A stretch of 64,000 bases of DNA, from NCBI RefSeq assembly GCF_048128805.1, contig NC_136015.1, positions 26,441,531 to 26,505,530 of the forward strand, in the 5' to 3' direction. The notes beneath the pieces are model-generated. The model was not told where the DNA came from, searched no databases, and saw only the letters and a list, made by a program, of their open reading frames with translations. The DNA comes from Centroberyx gerrardi (taxonomy: Eukaryota; Chordata; Actinopteri; Beryciformes; Berycidae). A program made the translations under genes and the position numbers. The number at the start of each line of letters is the position of its first letter. Position 1 is the first letter of the stretch. Positions 1 to 11,645 of the stretch are shown in pieces.

Positions 1-275
1 GAGAAGATTTATGAACTGGAGATAGGTTGGATCTCTGTTGTGTTACAGCCATCAGTGATAGGAGTAAAACAGACATTTATATTTATGAATATGTACTTAA
101 AGTATTAACATTGTTTTCTCTGTTTGTGGACAGCGGACACAGCCAAAGATGTAAAAAGTATGATATATGGCAGGCTGACAAGAAGCGGTTAATAGATTTG
201 GTTTTCTAATGTCGCTACTGGACAGCTGACCGATACTTTCTACTCGCTCCACTCTCCCTCTCTCTTCTTTATTTT
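1..275. other. Unannotated non-coding stretch
   Basis: No gene, motif or repeat structure is recognised. A 60-codon open frame here has no family resemblance and no compositional sign of coding. Confidence 0.5.
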
Positions 276-453
276 TTGCCCTGTCACTATGCTTCTCTTT
301 CTCGATCTCGTGATCATTTTGTTATCTCAAGTACACTTTTTCTCTCTCTGCCCCCCCCCTCTCTCACCACCCTCGCTCAACCACCTCCCTCCCTCTTTCT
401 CTCTTCTATCTTCTCTCTATTGCTCTCACTCTCTTTGTCTCTTGCCCCCCTCC

Positions 454-516
<63 letters not shown>

Positions 517-605
517 GTCTCTCTGCGTTTCCAGGTCAGGATGCAGTACATGAATCATGGATGGCCTGCTAGGACTCACACCTGCTGCCCCACTGAGGAG
601 CACCG

Positions 606-645
<40 letters not shown>

Positions 646-678
646 ACACCTGTGCAGACACATACACAGATGCCTTCT

Positions 679-731
<53 letters not shown>

Positions 732-759
732 TTCTCTCTTTCTCACTCTCTGTCTCTCG

Positions 760-798
<39 letters not shown>

Positions 799-819
799 GT
801 GCAGACACATACACAGATG

Positions 820-913
<94 letters not shown>

Positions 914-1065
914 TACACACACACACACACCCTTGCTCCTGCCCGCTGCAGTATAAATTATTCAGCGCTGTATCAGAGAGAGGTCTTCCTCAGAGTGTCA
1001 GGCTGCATTTACACCACAGCTGCTCTGACCTTACATGCAACATGTGCTTCTCTAGCTCTGTGTGT

Positions 1066-1115
<50 letters not shown>

Positions 1116-1258
1116 ATCAGTTTTGTGTGTGCATCAATAAGTATAAGTTTGTGTGCATCAGTGTGTGAGTGAGTGAGTGTCTGCTTCAAAAAGTGTCTGC
1201 ATCTGTATGTGCGCAACGGCATGCATAAGTGTGTGAGTGCGTCAGTGTGCGTGTTCAT

Positions 1259-1291
<33 letters not shown>

Positions 1292-1310
1292 TCCAACATC
1301 TACCTAGAGC
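276..1310. repeat. Cluster of CT, CA and GT microsatellites
   Basis: Back-to-back simple repeats: (CT)n at about 464-510, 683-728 and 823-910, (CA)n at about 608-640 and 779-797, (GT)n at about 1062-1114 and 1261-1290. A block of about 37 bp joining a CA tract to a CT tract (it contains ACCTGTGCAGACACATACAC) occurs twice, near 645 and near 795, so part of the cluster arose by local duplication. The long Ser/Leu and Thr/His frames here are repeat translations, not genes. Confidence 0.95.
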
Positions 1311-2410
1311 ACAGCCATTAAATATGCAACCTTTGGTCACAGAGGAGGCAGAGGCCTTAACAGAATATTAACGACAGCTTGACATTACCAATGACAAAGT
1401 TCAAAGCTGAAAATCAGTGGCATCTGCCTTTAGCAGAGTTTCCATGGTTACTTGACATTAGAATATTAAAGGAGCTACCATGTGATGTTTTTAAACAGAA
1501 CATTAATGAGATACCTTGCTATAATTACTGTAACCATGAGTCCATGTTGGAGCTGACTGTTCTCCTCTATCTCACACCAGTAGTATTGTTAGTTGTAGTG
1601 TTTCTCCACACTAAGACTACGTTTCCCATAAGCCCCGTTGCTTCCTGCCCTCCTCCCCCTCCCTGAAGAGGATCAACATGTTGGAAGTGATTTCTCCATC
1701 TTCCTTTCCCTCCTTCCACCATCTGCTGCCAGAAATTCTTTCAGCTTTAGCTCCGTTTGCTCTGGAAGAACAGAACCTCTTCCTGTTTTGTGCCGTAAAG
1801 CGATCCAGCAGATTTCCCTCCAGATCCACCAGGTGGAGAAACTATGGAGGATGCAGAGTAGAGGCTGGTAGAGGCTGACAGGCTGACCACTGATGCTCTG
1901 GTTTGTTTACGGTAATTATACTGATGACATTTTGCTGCTAACCCAAATTGTCTATCTCTCTATCTGTTTACATGTTATTTTTCTTTGCTGTATCCTATTA
2001 TCTGCTGCTGCAACAGCCCAGTTTCCCCACAGGGAACATTAAAGTTTCATCTAATGTATCTATACATCCATCTGCCCCCCCCCCCCCCCCTCTCTCTCTC
2101 CTTTCATCCATCGCTCCCCATCCAGTATCTAGGTATTAATGTATTCCCAGCTCTGGCGGTGCCAGGCCCGCTATGTGTGTTTGATCTCCACTGTGGCACC
2201 CAAGGGTCCCTGAGCTGCAGTCTTTGTTGTCTGTCTCCTCTAACTGGGATCAACACCCCCCAACCCCCCCCACCCCCACCCACTCAGCGTCCACATCAAT
2301 ACAGGACAACATGTTGAATCTATTATTGAAACTTCTCTACAAAAAACGTGGACAGATAGTATGAATAACAAGTGTTTACATGTGATGGACAGGTGGAACT
2401 TAGCTAAAAA
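1311..2410. other. Non-coding stretch with a poly-C/CT tract
   Basis: Nothing gene-like is recognised. A C16 run followed by a short CT repeat lies at about 2075-2101. Confidence 0.5.
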
Positions 2411-2510
2411 TACACTCAGTATCCACTTTATTAACTGAGATCAGCAGCTAGTTTAAGTCACTCTGCCGGCTGGTCGGTCCCAAAAATAAATAAAAAACGT
2501 TACTGTGCAT

Positions 2511-2729
2511 TAGGGATGTGACAATCTGCTAATATCATGATAAGATTCAATACGCAATATGGTTTCACGATTCAATAAAACCACGATACGATGTAATAAA
2601 CAAACGTTCAGTGACAACAAAGTCTGACTGTGCAGAATTGTGTTGTGATTCATTTTTCTTCACCACGATACGTATTGTCACATTTTTGCATCGCAATATA
2701 TTGAATTCCGATACATCGTCCCATCCCTA
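2511..2729. mobile_element. hAT-type MITE with perfect 8-bp target duplication
   Basis: A 219-bp element starts TAGGGATG and ends CATCCCTA. Its subterminal sequences (strings resembling ATTCAATA and CGCAATAT) are also inverted. It is flanked by the identical octamer CTGTGCAT at 2503-2510 and 2730-2737. Eight-base duplications and this terminus are typical of hAT elements. It has no coding capacity. It lies inside the Tc1-like remnant, so it is the younger insertion. Confidence 0.88.
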
Positions 2730-2867
2730 CTGTGCATGTGCCACTGTGAGCCATTGATCTCTCTGTTTATTGCGCCAAAATCTTAATTTCCAGATTCAAA
2801 CCAATGACTGAATGATGACACCCACTCACTGGGTTATAAACTCCCTATAGAGTACCATAGACAGTCC

Positions 2868-3050
2868 AGTCCAGATCTCAACCCAATAGAGCATCTTTGG
2901 GATCAGGTGGAACTGGATGTTCACAGCAGGAACAAGACGCCAAAAAATCTGCCGGAAGTGCGTGACGCGATCCAATCAGCATGGACCAAGATCCTGTGGA
3001 AGATTTCTAGCACCTTGTTGAATCCAGGACTGGAAGAACTCAGGTTGTAG
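2868..3050 (+). pseudogene. Tc1-like transposase, C-terminal remnant
   Basis: An open stretch of 60 codons ending in TAG begins SPDLNPIEHLWD. This is the conserved block that holds the last acidic residue of the DDE catalytic triad in Tc1 transposases. It continues through a typical C-terminal tail (LPEVRDAIQSAW). No start codon and no N-terminal DNA-binding domain are present, so it is a dead fragment of the surrounding element. Confidence 0.85.
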
Positions 3051-3066
3051 AGAGGTACTGGGTGTA

Positions 3067-3498
3067 TAATTTATACTATTGTCTATCTTTCATGGCATAT
3101 TCTTTTGTTGTCCATCAAAAACTTGCACACTCGTGAAAAAAAAAAAGTAGTAGTCTGATACCAAAGAAAGAAATGTCTGATACCAAAAAAGGACTGATTT
3201 TTATATACATGAGGTGCAAAAGAGACAAAAGTGCAAAAGAACATAATAGAAAAGGTTTCTGTGATCAGTCATCAGTTCTGAATAGACAAAGCCATGTAAA
3301 TATATATAGTTGTCATCAATTATTCAAACAAGCCCCAGGCGAGCAGGACGAGGATCCAATCATCCAATCACAAGAGAGCAAAAGAGTCCTTGGTACGTTT
3401 CCGGTTCTTCAGAAAGTGTTGTTGTTTCCTGGATTTCAGGTTTTGTTTCCTGAACTCTGACCTGTGTATCATCACTTATACATCTGTGCGCACACACA

Positions 3499-3589
<91 letters not shown>

Positions 3590-3871
3590 CCTATGTTTTT
3601 AATGGTTCAGTAGACCCATAGCTATGTTCATCACATGGTTTGGTTCGAAGCATTGTTATCTCAGTAAGGGCAATAAGGAATTATAAAAGAATGACCTAGG
3701 TCAGTGCCAAGGGGCATGTTAGTGTGTGTTTATGTGTGTCTGTGTGTGTGTGTGTGCGTGTGTGCGTGTGTGTATGTGTGTATGTGTGTATAAGGGAGAG
3801 ACACAAGGAGAGACACAGGGAGAGACGCGTGTTTTCCCACAATTGTTAATAACCACTTGATATTCATGTTT

Positions 3872-3902
<31 letters not shown>

Positions 3903-4302
3903 CTTGCTAGTCAAACATAAAAATAAAAAAAAATGAATTCTTGAAAGCAGTGATCCAAAAAGAAAACAAGTCACTCTCAAGAGGAATAAGATAAAAAACC
4001 TTTTAATTAAAAATTGCCGCGACCCGGCCGACATGCTGTGGTCATTTTTAATTGTCTTGCAGCTCATGTAATAATAATATCTTTTTTCACTTGAGACAGA
4101 GTGCCTCGGTTTTCTTTATGAATCACTTTTGCAATTTAAAACTAGCAATTAAAGGAGCCAAAATCTTTCTAGTATCAGTCTGAATCTATCCTTCAAATGT
4201 TTCTAAATTCCATACAGGTCTATTGAAGTTACAGTAGTATGATAATACATAAGAATGGCGATGATGTGGCAGAAAGTGCAGTACAAGTGCGAAACTCTAT
4301 TA
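3067..4302. other. Non-coding stretch with long CA and GT microsatellites
   Basis: Holds (CA)n at about 3490-3588, an imperfect (GT)n at about 3719-3790 and (CA)n at about 3871-3902. The last two are complementary and could pair. No gene is recognised. Confidence 0.8.
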
Positions 4303-4679
4303 AATTTCTATGAACAAAACAATAAATCAACATTTTCTGTGGCTGCTTTTTCTGTGTTCTAATAATTGATGTGAAATGTATCTGGTGTAAATAATTTGCT
4401 GTTACCTTTTCACGGTTGTCAAACAGCAGCAGGATCATTAAAATGTTTTTTCTTGAAGTGTCAAAACACGAACATGACTCCTCTCTTGAATGGAAGTTTG
4501 CTAGCTTGTTAGCATTTTGTGACTTCCAGATAATTAAATTATGATGATCACTCAGATGTTTGACAGCCGTGAAAAGGTTATAGGCGATTAACAACACTGT
4601 ATACATTTCGCATAAATTATTAGAGCACAGAAAAAGCAAACACAGACAATGTTGATTTATTATTTTGCCCATAGAAATT
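4303..4679. mobile_element. Fold-back element (MITE) with about 123-bp arms
   Basis: The left arm (4303-4425) and right arm (4557-4679) are imperfect reverse complements of equal length. Shared landmarks, read inward, are AATTTCTATG, CAATAAATCAACATT, GCTTTTTCTGTG, GAAATGTAT and CTTTTCACGG. The loop is 131 bp. There is no coding capacity and no target duplication was identified. The open frame across it is an artefact of the palindrome. Confidence 0.78.
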
Positions 4680-5435
4680 GTCAGTGATCTTTTCATATTT
4701 TGAGAGGCAATTTTGAAACATGAAACACTATTTTTATAGAGCTACTTGGAGCTTGAGTAGCTGACAGAGTAATTATCTCAGTTAATCTGAATAACATGAG
4801 GTACGGGTGTTTCTTCCACAGAAGTCCAGTCTGCATCAGGATTCTTTCCACTTGTGCTGGTTTCTTATTTCCTCATTTGTCATTCCCCGGCACGGCGCTC
4901 TTCTCAGTTCCCTGCAGGCTTTTAGGAAATTCACCCCAGCATTCGCTCGGCGGGGCAGCGCGGCGGGGTCAACGGCTCTCACCCGAAGCCTCGTGGGTAA
5001 TGTAGTATAATTGCCATCCTTACTTTTTGAAAGCCTCTACACCTCCAATTTTAGTCACACAAGAAGCCGGCTCACATTTGGAACAGCCAATATAGAGGCA
5101 CAAAACAGGGAGGGCAGGGGGAATTTACAGCAAGTCTCTGTGGCCAAGAGCAAATAATGGTCCCATCAAGGTGAAGGTTTTCATACCAAAACATCATTAT
5201 CCATTTTGGAAAACTTCTGCTACCTGAAAGTCTTTTAAAAACACAGATTCTACCTTTATATTTCTGGGCAAAGATCTTAAAGTGGTAATCCTCAGTGTCG
5301 TTGCTTAATTGAAGTGAAGTGTTGACATCTAAGCTAAGCGATCGTTTTTTTTTTTTTTTTGCACTGCACCTCCCAGAGATCACCTGTCAATCAAACAGTG
5401 TGGGCGGAGCTTGGATCTCCTGTTGATGCAGTTTG
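4680..5435. other. Non-coding stretch
   Basis: No gene or family is recognised. A GC-rich patch lies at about 4880-5000. Confidence 0.45.
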
Positions 5436-5936
5436 ACGCCTGGTTCACACAAGATGCGTAGCGGCCACGGAACGGCCCCCGCAGCAGAGGCCGCTTCCTT
5501 TCAGCGGCCATGTTGATGGGTCAGGTCGTTTACTCCGGCTGCGGCGCGGAGCTCCGCTCACGGCTCGCGATCTGGAGCGCCAGTTTCGGCGTCTGGTCTA
5601 TTTTCTCCGCATGCCTCGGCACGTATTTCACAAGAAAACACCATAGAAATACACTATAGATGGTCATATCTCCGTTATCTCACCACAGAAGCACAAATAT
5701 ATTAAATGATCTTACCAGGGTCTTCACTGTTATTGTTGATTAATCCATGTGCACTGATGCAAGTTTTAAATGCAACACATTATAGGATGGTGATCTATCT
5801 GGTTTTGAATTATCACTTGCCTTTTGAAAATTGCGTCTGTTATTGAATTGCCACAAAAGTAAACAAGGATACATGTTTAGGTTTGTTTATTTATAGACTA
5901 CTTAATTTATTTAGGTCTATGTCATTATTTAAAGAG

Positions 5937-5972
<36 letters not shown>

Positions 5973-6250
5973 AGGTCCCCTAGGCTTTCCTAATTATTGC
6001 CTTATCACAAGTCACGACTCTTGCTAAGAAAACAAACAAATAAACGTGACTGTTTTGATATGAGGGTTAGGTTTGTGAAGAAAGGGAGAAATGAAGAAGA
6101 TGGAAGATATAAAGTTAATCCCTGATGTGGAAAAGTACAGTGAGCTGTCAGCATTGAGTGGAGAAATAAGCTTCTTGTGTGAACAGCCCAACTGCGACTC
6201 GCACAAAATCGCGGTACTTGGCCGCTACGCATCCTGTGTGAACCAGGCGT
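5436..6250. mobile_element. 815-bp DNA transposon-like element with 32-bp TIRs
   Basis: The left terminus (5436-5467, starting ACGCCTGGTTCACACA) and the reverse complement of the right terminus (6219-6250) differ at one of 32 bases. The interior holds no transposase frame; a (GA)n tract lies at 5937-5969. AGTTT occurs just outside both ends and may be a short target duplication, but this is uncertain. Superfamily not assigned. Confidence 0.8.
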
Positions 6251-7479
6251 GAGTTTCTCTTTTCTCTGTCTGTTCAGCCATGGTGGCTATCACTGCTCAT
6301 GCTAACTACCCAGTTCTTCTTCTTCTGTTGATTCCATTCTACAAACTGGAAATGTAAAATGCATCACTTCCTGTCTGGCAGAGGATTTTTCTTTTCCTAT
6401 TTAGAGCAGTAAATGGAAAAAGCTTTCACGAACTGGGCAGAGGTTCAATCACTATTGTGTGACATTAATTAGCGATAGTGTGATAGATAGCGATAGAGTA
6501 TCAAAAGGGACATTTACTTACATGAAAATGACTCATAACTTTAAGAGTCACCCGTGATGTGCTTCACTTTCATGCCAGCAATCATTCTGTAAGAGCTTTT
6601 TTCCTGATGGTTGATGTTTCATTTCAGAATGAAACTCTCCACATCCTTCTGCAGTGTCCTGGCGGCTCAGCGGGCGACACAGTAGCTGTTATCTTTGGCT
6701 TTCAAGCTGTGCCGCATGTCAACCCAGGTTTCAGTTGAGGACAGCTCATACTCCACCTCCAGCAGACAGGAGAAGAGATGATAGTTACTCAAAGACAAAA
6801 GCAGAAGGGAGGTGCAGTGGTGAGAGAGGCGGTCGTATAACCAACAGATCACACTTTCGGTCCCTGCAGCAGCCGAGTGTCCTTGAGCAAGACACCGAAC
6901 CCCCACTTTATCTCTCAGTGTGAGTCTTTCTGCATAACAGCATCAGTGAAAATACAAAGAAACTTTTTGTTTTCCAATACAGACTAACATTTAGTTGTGG
7001 GGGCAGCCAGGTGGTGGCACTCCACGTAACCAATATCTGATATTCCCAGCTTACCCCATGCAATGTTCCCCATCTGTCACAAGTGTTTCCTTTGTGCTGT
7101 GAGAGCCTGGTATCCCCAGGTTAGCAGCCAGATATTGGCACTAAATTGGACAGGAGAGCCAGATTTTTATTCAGCCCGACATTGTTTGGCGCGATGATAG
7201 CGAACCGCAGCAAAACAAGTTAGCCCGAGAGCACCCGGCTCTGCTGGGTGTAAACTAGCCCGGGGCAGAGGCTACATCAGATAGGCAGCAGTTGGTGCTG
7301 ATGGTGCCATGGATGCTGTAATGTGCACAGTGGCATAGAGCTGCTGCTGGACTGAAAACCTCAGAACTCCTATTTAGAAGACTTTTCACAGTTTTGCATG
7401 ATTTAAAAATTGTTGTATTTTTCTCATATTCGATTGAAGGATGAATATTTTTCATCTTCATCTTGTCTTTCTACTTGTT
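6251..7479. other. Non-coding stretch
   Basis: No gene is recognised. A short imperfect inverted pair (CCAATATCTGA near 7030, CCAGATATTGG near 7128) hints at another degraded element. Confidence 0.45.
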
Positions 7480-7665
7480 CCACTCCACAGGGAGGTCAGA
7501 GGTCAGAGGTCAGAGGTCAGCTACAGAGCAGCAGCCCTGGGATTCAGCGTCTTGCTCAGTGACACTTCAGCAGGGCAGATGCTTGCTGTCATGAGGGACT
7601 GAAGCCAAACCCTCTGGTTGAAGGATGATTTCCCTCCTCACAAAGCCACCCTGCTGCTGAACATG
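7480..7665 (+). repeat. Dispersed repeat family R1, copy 1
   Basis: Shares the core GGATTCAGCGTCTTGCTCA, ACACTTCAGCAGGGC and CTCTGGTT-AAGGA with copies at 10105, 12215, 26285, 32990 and inside each array unit. Its 5' part carries four AGGTCA hexamers spaced by one base (7493-7519). The class is unknown; no RT or transposase is associated. Confidence 0.75.
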
Positions 7666-8729
7666 GTCATTCGTGTGCTGAGTATGTTTTATGATCCTAT
7701 AGTCCATGAAACTCATTTGAATTCCCTTTAAAGAATTAAAAAACTGACATGGTCATCGATCAGAATGTACATTAGGAAATCCCAATTCATGACATACGGA
7801 CTTCTTGGAGATACACAGTTTTTATGACCAAAACCTTAACCCTAACCTTAACCAAAGTTGTTTTACATGCCTAAACTTAACCATTGGCTAACCTTTTCAT
7901 GTGACAAACACAACTTGTGTTCTTGTCACATAATCCTTTTGTGGTGTCCACAACATGTAATCTGTGTTCAGAGTTTATGCTCATTTCACAAACCTTTGTG
8001 AGATTGCATTGAAATATGACAACAGTGGAAGAAGGACCACATGATGTTATGAACAAGACGAGGCTGTGGATGATGTAATGTGGACAGTATCTTCTGAACT
8101 TCTCAGGAACTGAGAAAATCTGGTTGAATTTCCAACGTCTCTCCAATAGTTTGACTTGGTGCCGATGTCACAAAACATTTTCTAGACATGAAGGACAATA
8201 TCATCTGTCAAATATAACATCTGTCAACAGCAAAGTGAATAAGGATCAACAGAAATGCATTTTGGTTCCTAGACAAGCTGGAACGTGAGTGAGTTAACCC
8301 TTTGTGGAGCAGATGAAACTAAAATAAAAACTGGAATTAATATCAAACTGATGATAGGGACAATTTTAGGTCTTCAGAAAAGAAGTAATCGTCAAATTCT
8401 GTAATCAGAATACACTATTTTTCTAGGTAACGTAACAGAATACAGCTACATTACACCCCATATTATGGCATCTTTACTTCCTGGATGTATTTCCTGTTGA
8501 AACAGGATGTTGGGGCGGGACATAGTGCAGTGAGGGATCATTCAAAAGTCTAAATCAATGGAATTTGAGTCAATTTTAGGCTATTTTATTTGATGGGAGG
8601 GGTGTTGTTCAAAAATCTGATGGTTTTATTTGTTAGTTTTATTGGTTATATTTACGCCTGAGGTCACCACCAAAGATACTCTGTTTTCCAGGAAGTAAAA
8701 GTAATGGGAGTTCATTTCATGGGGACTTT
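7666..8729. other. Non-coding stretch
   Basis: No gene, mobile element end or tandem repeat is recognised. Confidence 0.4.
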
Positions 8730-8956
8730 AAGACTTATTTTTTATTGCTTTGCTTCCAATGGCTCTCCAATCTGTTATTTTTGCTTTTATGTTAAATTAT
8801 CTTAAATTTGTGTCTGGTGTTGTGTTTTGCCTATGTGATATGTATTTTTATGTTTTTAATTCTAGTTTTTAATGTGAAGCACTTTGTAACCTCGGTTTTA
8901 AAAGGTGCTATATTAAAGTAAAGTAAAGTAAAGTAAAGTAAAGTAAAGTAAAGTAA
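8730..8956 (+). mobile_element. 3' end of a LINE-type element with (TAAAG)n tail
   Basis: The sequence AAGCACTTTGTAACCTCGG followed by GGTGCTATATTAAAG resembles the conserved 3' end of many fish LINE families, probably L2/CR1-like. It ends in about eight TAAAG units (8914-8955). The element is strongly 5'-truncated and non-coding. Confidence 0.6.
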
Positions 8957-9554
8957 CGACCCCTGTGAGGACGATATCAGCCGTCAGCCTTGACAGCAGC
9001 TGCGGTGGGAAGCGTGCAGATACGAGGATTTTGCAGGACTCACAATATTAGCGGTACCAGCTGGCACTAATGATGGAGCGGATACTGTTAAATTCACAGT
9101 AGCCTGTCAGCAGTAATGCAGTGGCTTGGCTATGAGCTAAGACAGCATGATGGAGCTAAGCTGTTATTGTGTGAATGCTAATGGGAAAACTTGGCTTCTG
9201 TGGACAGTGGTGCTAGAGCCAAGGGGTGCTCATCTCTCTCTCTCTCTCACTCTCTCTCTCTCTCACTCTCTCTCTCTCTTTCTCCCCCTCTCTCTCTCTC
9301 TCTCTCTCTCTCCCTATTTCCACCTCTGCTACCTACCATTCCTCTCTGATTCACTCTCTGTCTCTTTTCATGCCTTCCACCTCTTCCTCTGTCTCTTTAC
9401 CTCCCTTTTCCCCCTCTCCCTTGCTTTTTCTTTTACCTCTCGTTCTCTCTCTCTCTCTCTCTCATTCTCTCTCTCTCTCTCTCGCTCCCTCTGCTGTCTG
9501 ATTTGCAGGGTTTGGAAACCCCTGCCACAGCCATGAATGCTGTTATTGTAGAGC
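8957..9554. other. Non-coding stretch with CT microsatellites
   Basis: Contains CT-rich tracts at about 9230-9315 and 9443-9482. The Ser/Leu-rich frames are simple-repeat translations. Confidence 0.7.
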
Positions 9555-9790
9555 ATCAATGCTAATATGCTGTGCTTGGCCCTATGGCAGACGGCGATAA
9601 GATATTTACATAGACGGAGCGATGCCGGCTCTATTCTAGCCAGCAGTTGGCACTGCTATAAAGAACGCTGAGTACCGTATCAATGCTAATATGAGAAGCT
9701 TGGCCCTGGTGGCAAACAGTTGGTGACATATTTACACACACATAGAGGACCTGGCAACATTATAGAAGTGATTGGCACTGCTATAAAGAA
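9555..9790 (+). repeat. Two-copy tandem repeat, period about 124 bp
   Basis: ATCAATGCTAATATG followed by GCTTGGCCCT, then a GATATTTACA-like block, then GGCACTGCTATAAAGAA occurs at 9555-9664 and again at 9679-9790, diverged. Confidence 0.75.
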
Positions 9791-10104
9791 ATTTAGGGAA
9801 GCAGGATTTGATTTTTGCCAGCGTGATGTGAAATTTTGCCTCCCGTGAAAATGCGGCCCTCTAGCGAGTCTGCACTTGCTGATGGCAACAGCTTGAAGTG
9901 GTTTGAAGAGTATGACATACAGCGCCGCACTGATGGCACTAAAACACTATAAGACATTAACAAAATGCTAGATTTGTTACTTGGGAGAGTGAGTTGTAGA
10001 GCTTGAAGGCGGTAATATGTACAAACCAGCCTCTTTCTAGTTCTCCTCACTGCCTTGTTATGTGAGACTTTAATTCCTGAGGGGAATTTCATCTTTTCTC
10101 TTGC

Positions 10105-10235
10105 AGGATCAGATTCAGCGTTTTGCGCAAGGACACTTCAGCAGGGCGGATGCTTGCTGACACGGGAGTTTGAACCCAGAACCTCTGGTTAAAGGACACT
10201 CTCCCTGTTTGCTGTGTCACCCTCCTGCCTACCAC
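10105..10235 (+). repeat. Dispersed repeat family R1, copy 2
   Basis: Core features: GATTCAGCGTTTTGCGCAAG, ACACTTCAGCAGGGCGGATG and GTTTGAACCCAGAACCTCTG. The GTTTGAACC string resembles a pol III B box, but no A box is evident. Confidence 0.75.
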
Positions 10236-10244
10236 TTACACTTC

Positions 10245-10530
10245 TTCATTAAAGGAATCGTTCACCCAAAAATAAAAGTTCAGTCATTATTTACTCCCCC
10301 CATGTGCGCTGAAACTCCACTGAACGCTGTAGCCGCTGCAGTTCCATCTCAGCCTTCTCCCAAACTGCTGTACAGCACCATTATCTTAAGTAGTTTAAAG
10401 GAACAATTCACCCCAAAATGAAAATACAATCATTATCCAGTTAGGCCAGTTCACCCCCGTAGTTCCATCTCAGCCTTCCAAACTGTTGAAGTGTTTTGTA
10501 GCCAAACGATTGCACTGTGGATCAAAAGTT
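10245..10530 (+). repeat. Tandem pair of a fish dispersed repeat
   Basis: AAAGGAATCGTTCACCCAAAA at about 10252 and AAAGGAACAATTCACCCCAAA at about 10398 each lead into a shared block with GTTCCATCTCAGCCTTC and AAACTG. This TTCACCC-AAAATGAAAAT type start is common in fish intergenic repeats. Confidence 0.6.
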
Positions 10531-10689
10531 CAATATTTATCTCATTATCTCCCATAATTTCCTCACTGAAAATGCTCCGGTCAAACTACAGAACTCTGGT
10601 GGGAGACTCCACGCTTGCTACTGTAGGACGCACACGACCAGATCGTCCCCATATGTACATTGTAACTCTGGTCCTCTTTACACCTGGCA

Positions 10690-11075
10690 TTAAAGGGTAA
10701 CTTCGGTATTTTTCAACCTTTGTGTGTAAGTGACTAAAGGGGACAACAATTTTTGAAATTGGTCCAGTATTGAGCGAGATCGCTTCAACCGGCAGCCGCG
10801 AAACGAGCTGCAATGTAATCCCACGGGGCAAATGTGAACAGTCAATGTACGTCCACTAAAAGTTCTTGTTTTTGCCACTGACAGGCTCAGATTGTTATTA
10901 TAAGTGTCTGACAACATTATGGAAAGGACCCTACAGAGAAATGAAACGTTTTTCTTTACCTTTCGCTTGATCCTGTCTGTGTGTAACTTCCTGCAACAAC
11001 TCAACTCTCGTGAGACTTGAGCGAGACTTGGTTACACACAGACCGGATCAAGCGTAAGGTAAAGAAAAACGTCTT
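10690..11075. repeat. Repeat with 40-bp hairpin arms
   Basis: Positions 10948-10987 and 11031-11070 are reverse complements with two mismatches in 40 bases (inner motif CTTGATCC-GTCTGTGTGTAAC), separated by 43 bases. The sequence from about 10690 (AAAGGGTAACTTCGGTATTT) looks like the start of the same dispersed element. It does not code. Confidence 0.75.
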
Positions 11076-11645
11076 TTATGTGTCAAGTGAGTTTCATCAT
11101 CCTCGGGCCCTTGAAACCCATTACAAACTAACTGCATATTTTCAGTACCTCGGTGTCAATAAACACAAGCTTTACTTTCTTCCTTCCAAAAAAAAGAAAT
11201 TAATTCTGATATGTCGTTTTGGTCCAACAACAGTGTTTTTGTTTTTGCAGTTTGATTGCCAGTTTAGCACTAACTGCAAATAAATGAAGTGTCCTTTTGA
11301 TGCAGCCTTATAAAGCTTTTGAAAAATGGCCTTGCAGAACAGAAGTGGCTGTTGACACTAACGCTGCTGGGGTGGCAGCAGTTTGGCATCACTGTGCTGA
11401 CTGCAGCTGTAGTCAGTAGTAAAGTAAAACCTTGGCTCCATGATACTCAATTTAGTTTTTATTTATTCCCTTGTTGCTCTGTAAAGCACTTTGATATGAA
11501 TCGGTTTATTGAAGTGTGTTGTGACTAAATTTGGCCTGACTTTTATAGATTATTGTGTTCTCAATGCCTTTTTTGTAAAGCAGAAGGCTGACAGAGACCT
11601 TGCTGTTTCTCAGATACACCCTTCTGAACAGTAATATACATTTGT

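Larger units (their letters stand above)
2411..3066 (+). mobile_element. Degenerate Tc1-like DNA transposon
   Basis: The left end begins TACACTCAGTATCCACTTTA and the right end (about 3054-3066) is its approximate reverse complement, with TA at both borders as expected for a Tc1/mariner target. The right half still encodes the end of a transposase (separate entry). The left part is interrupted by a hAT-type element. About 440 bp remain once the insert is removed, so most of the transposase is gone and the element is inactive. The exact family name is inferred. Confidence 0.75.

Noticed and set aside
289-1168. Long plus-strand frames rich in Ser/Leu and Thr/His
   Set aside because: They are direct translations of (CT)n, (CA)n and (GT)n tracts with no other protein signal.
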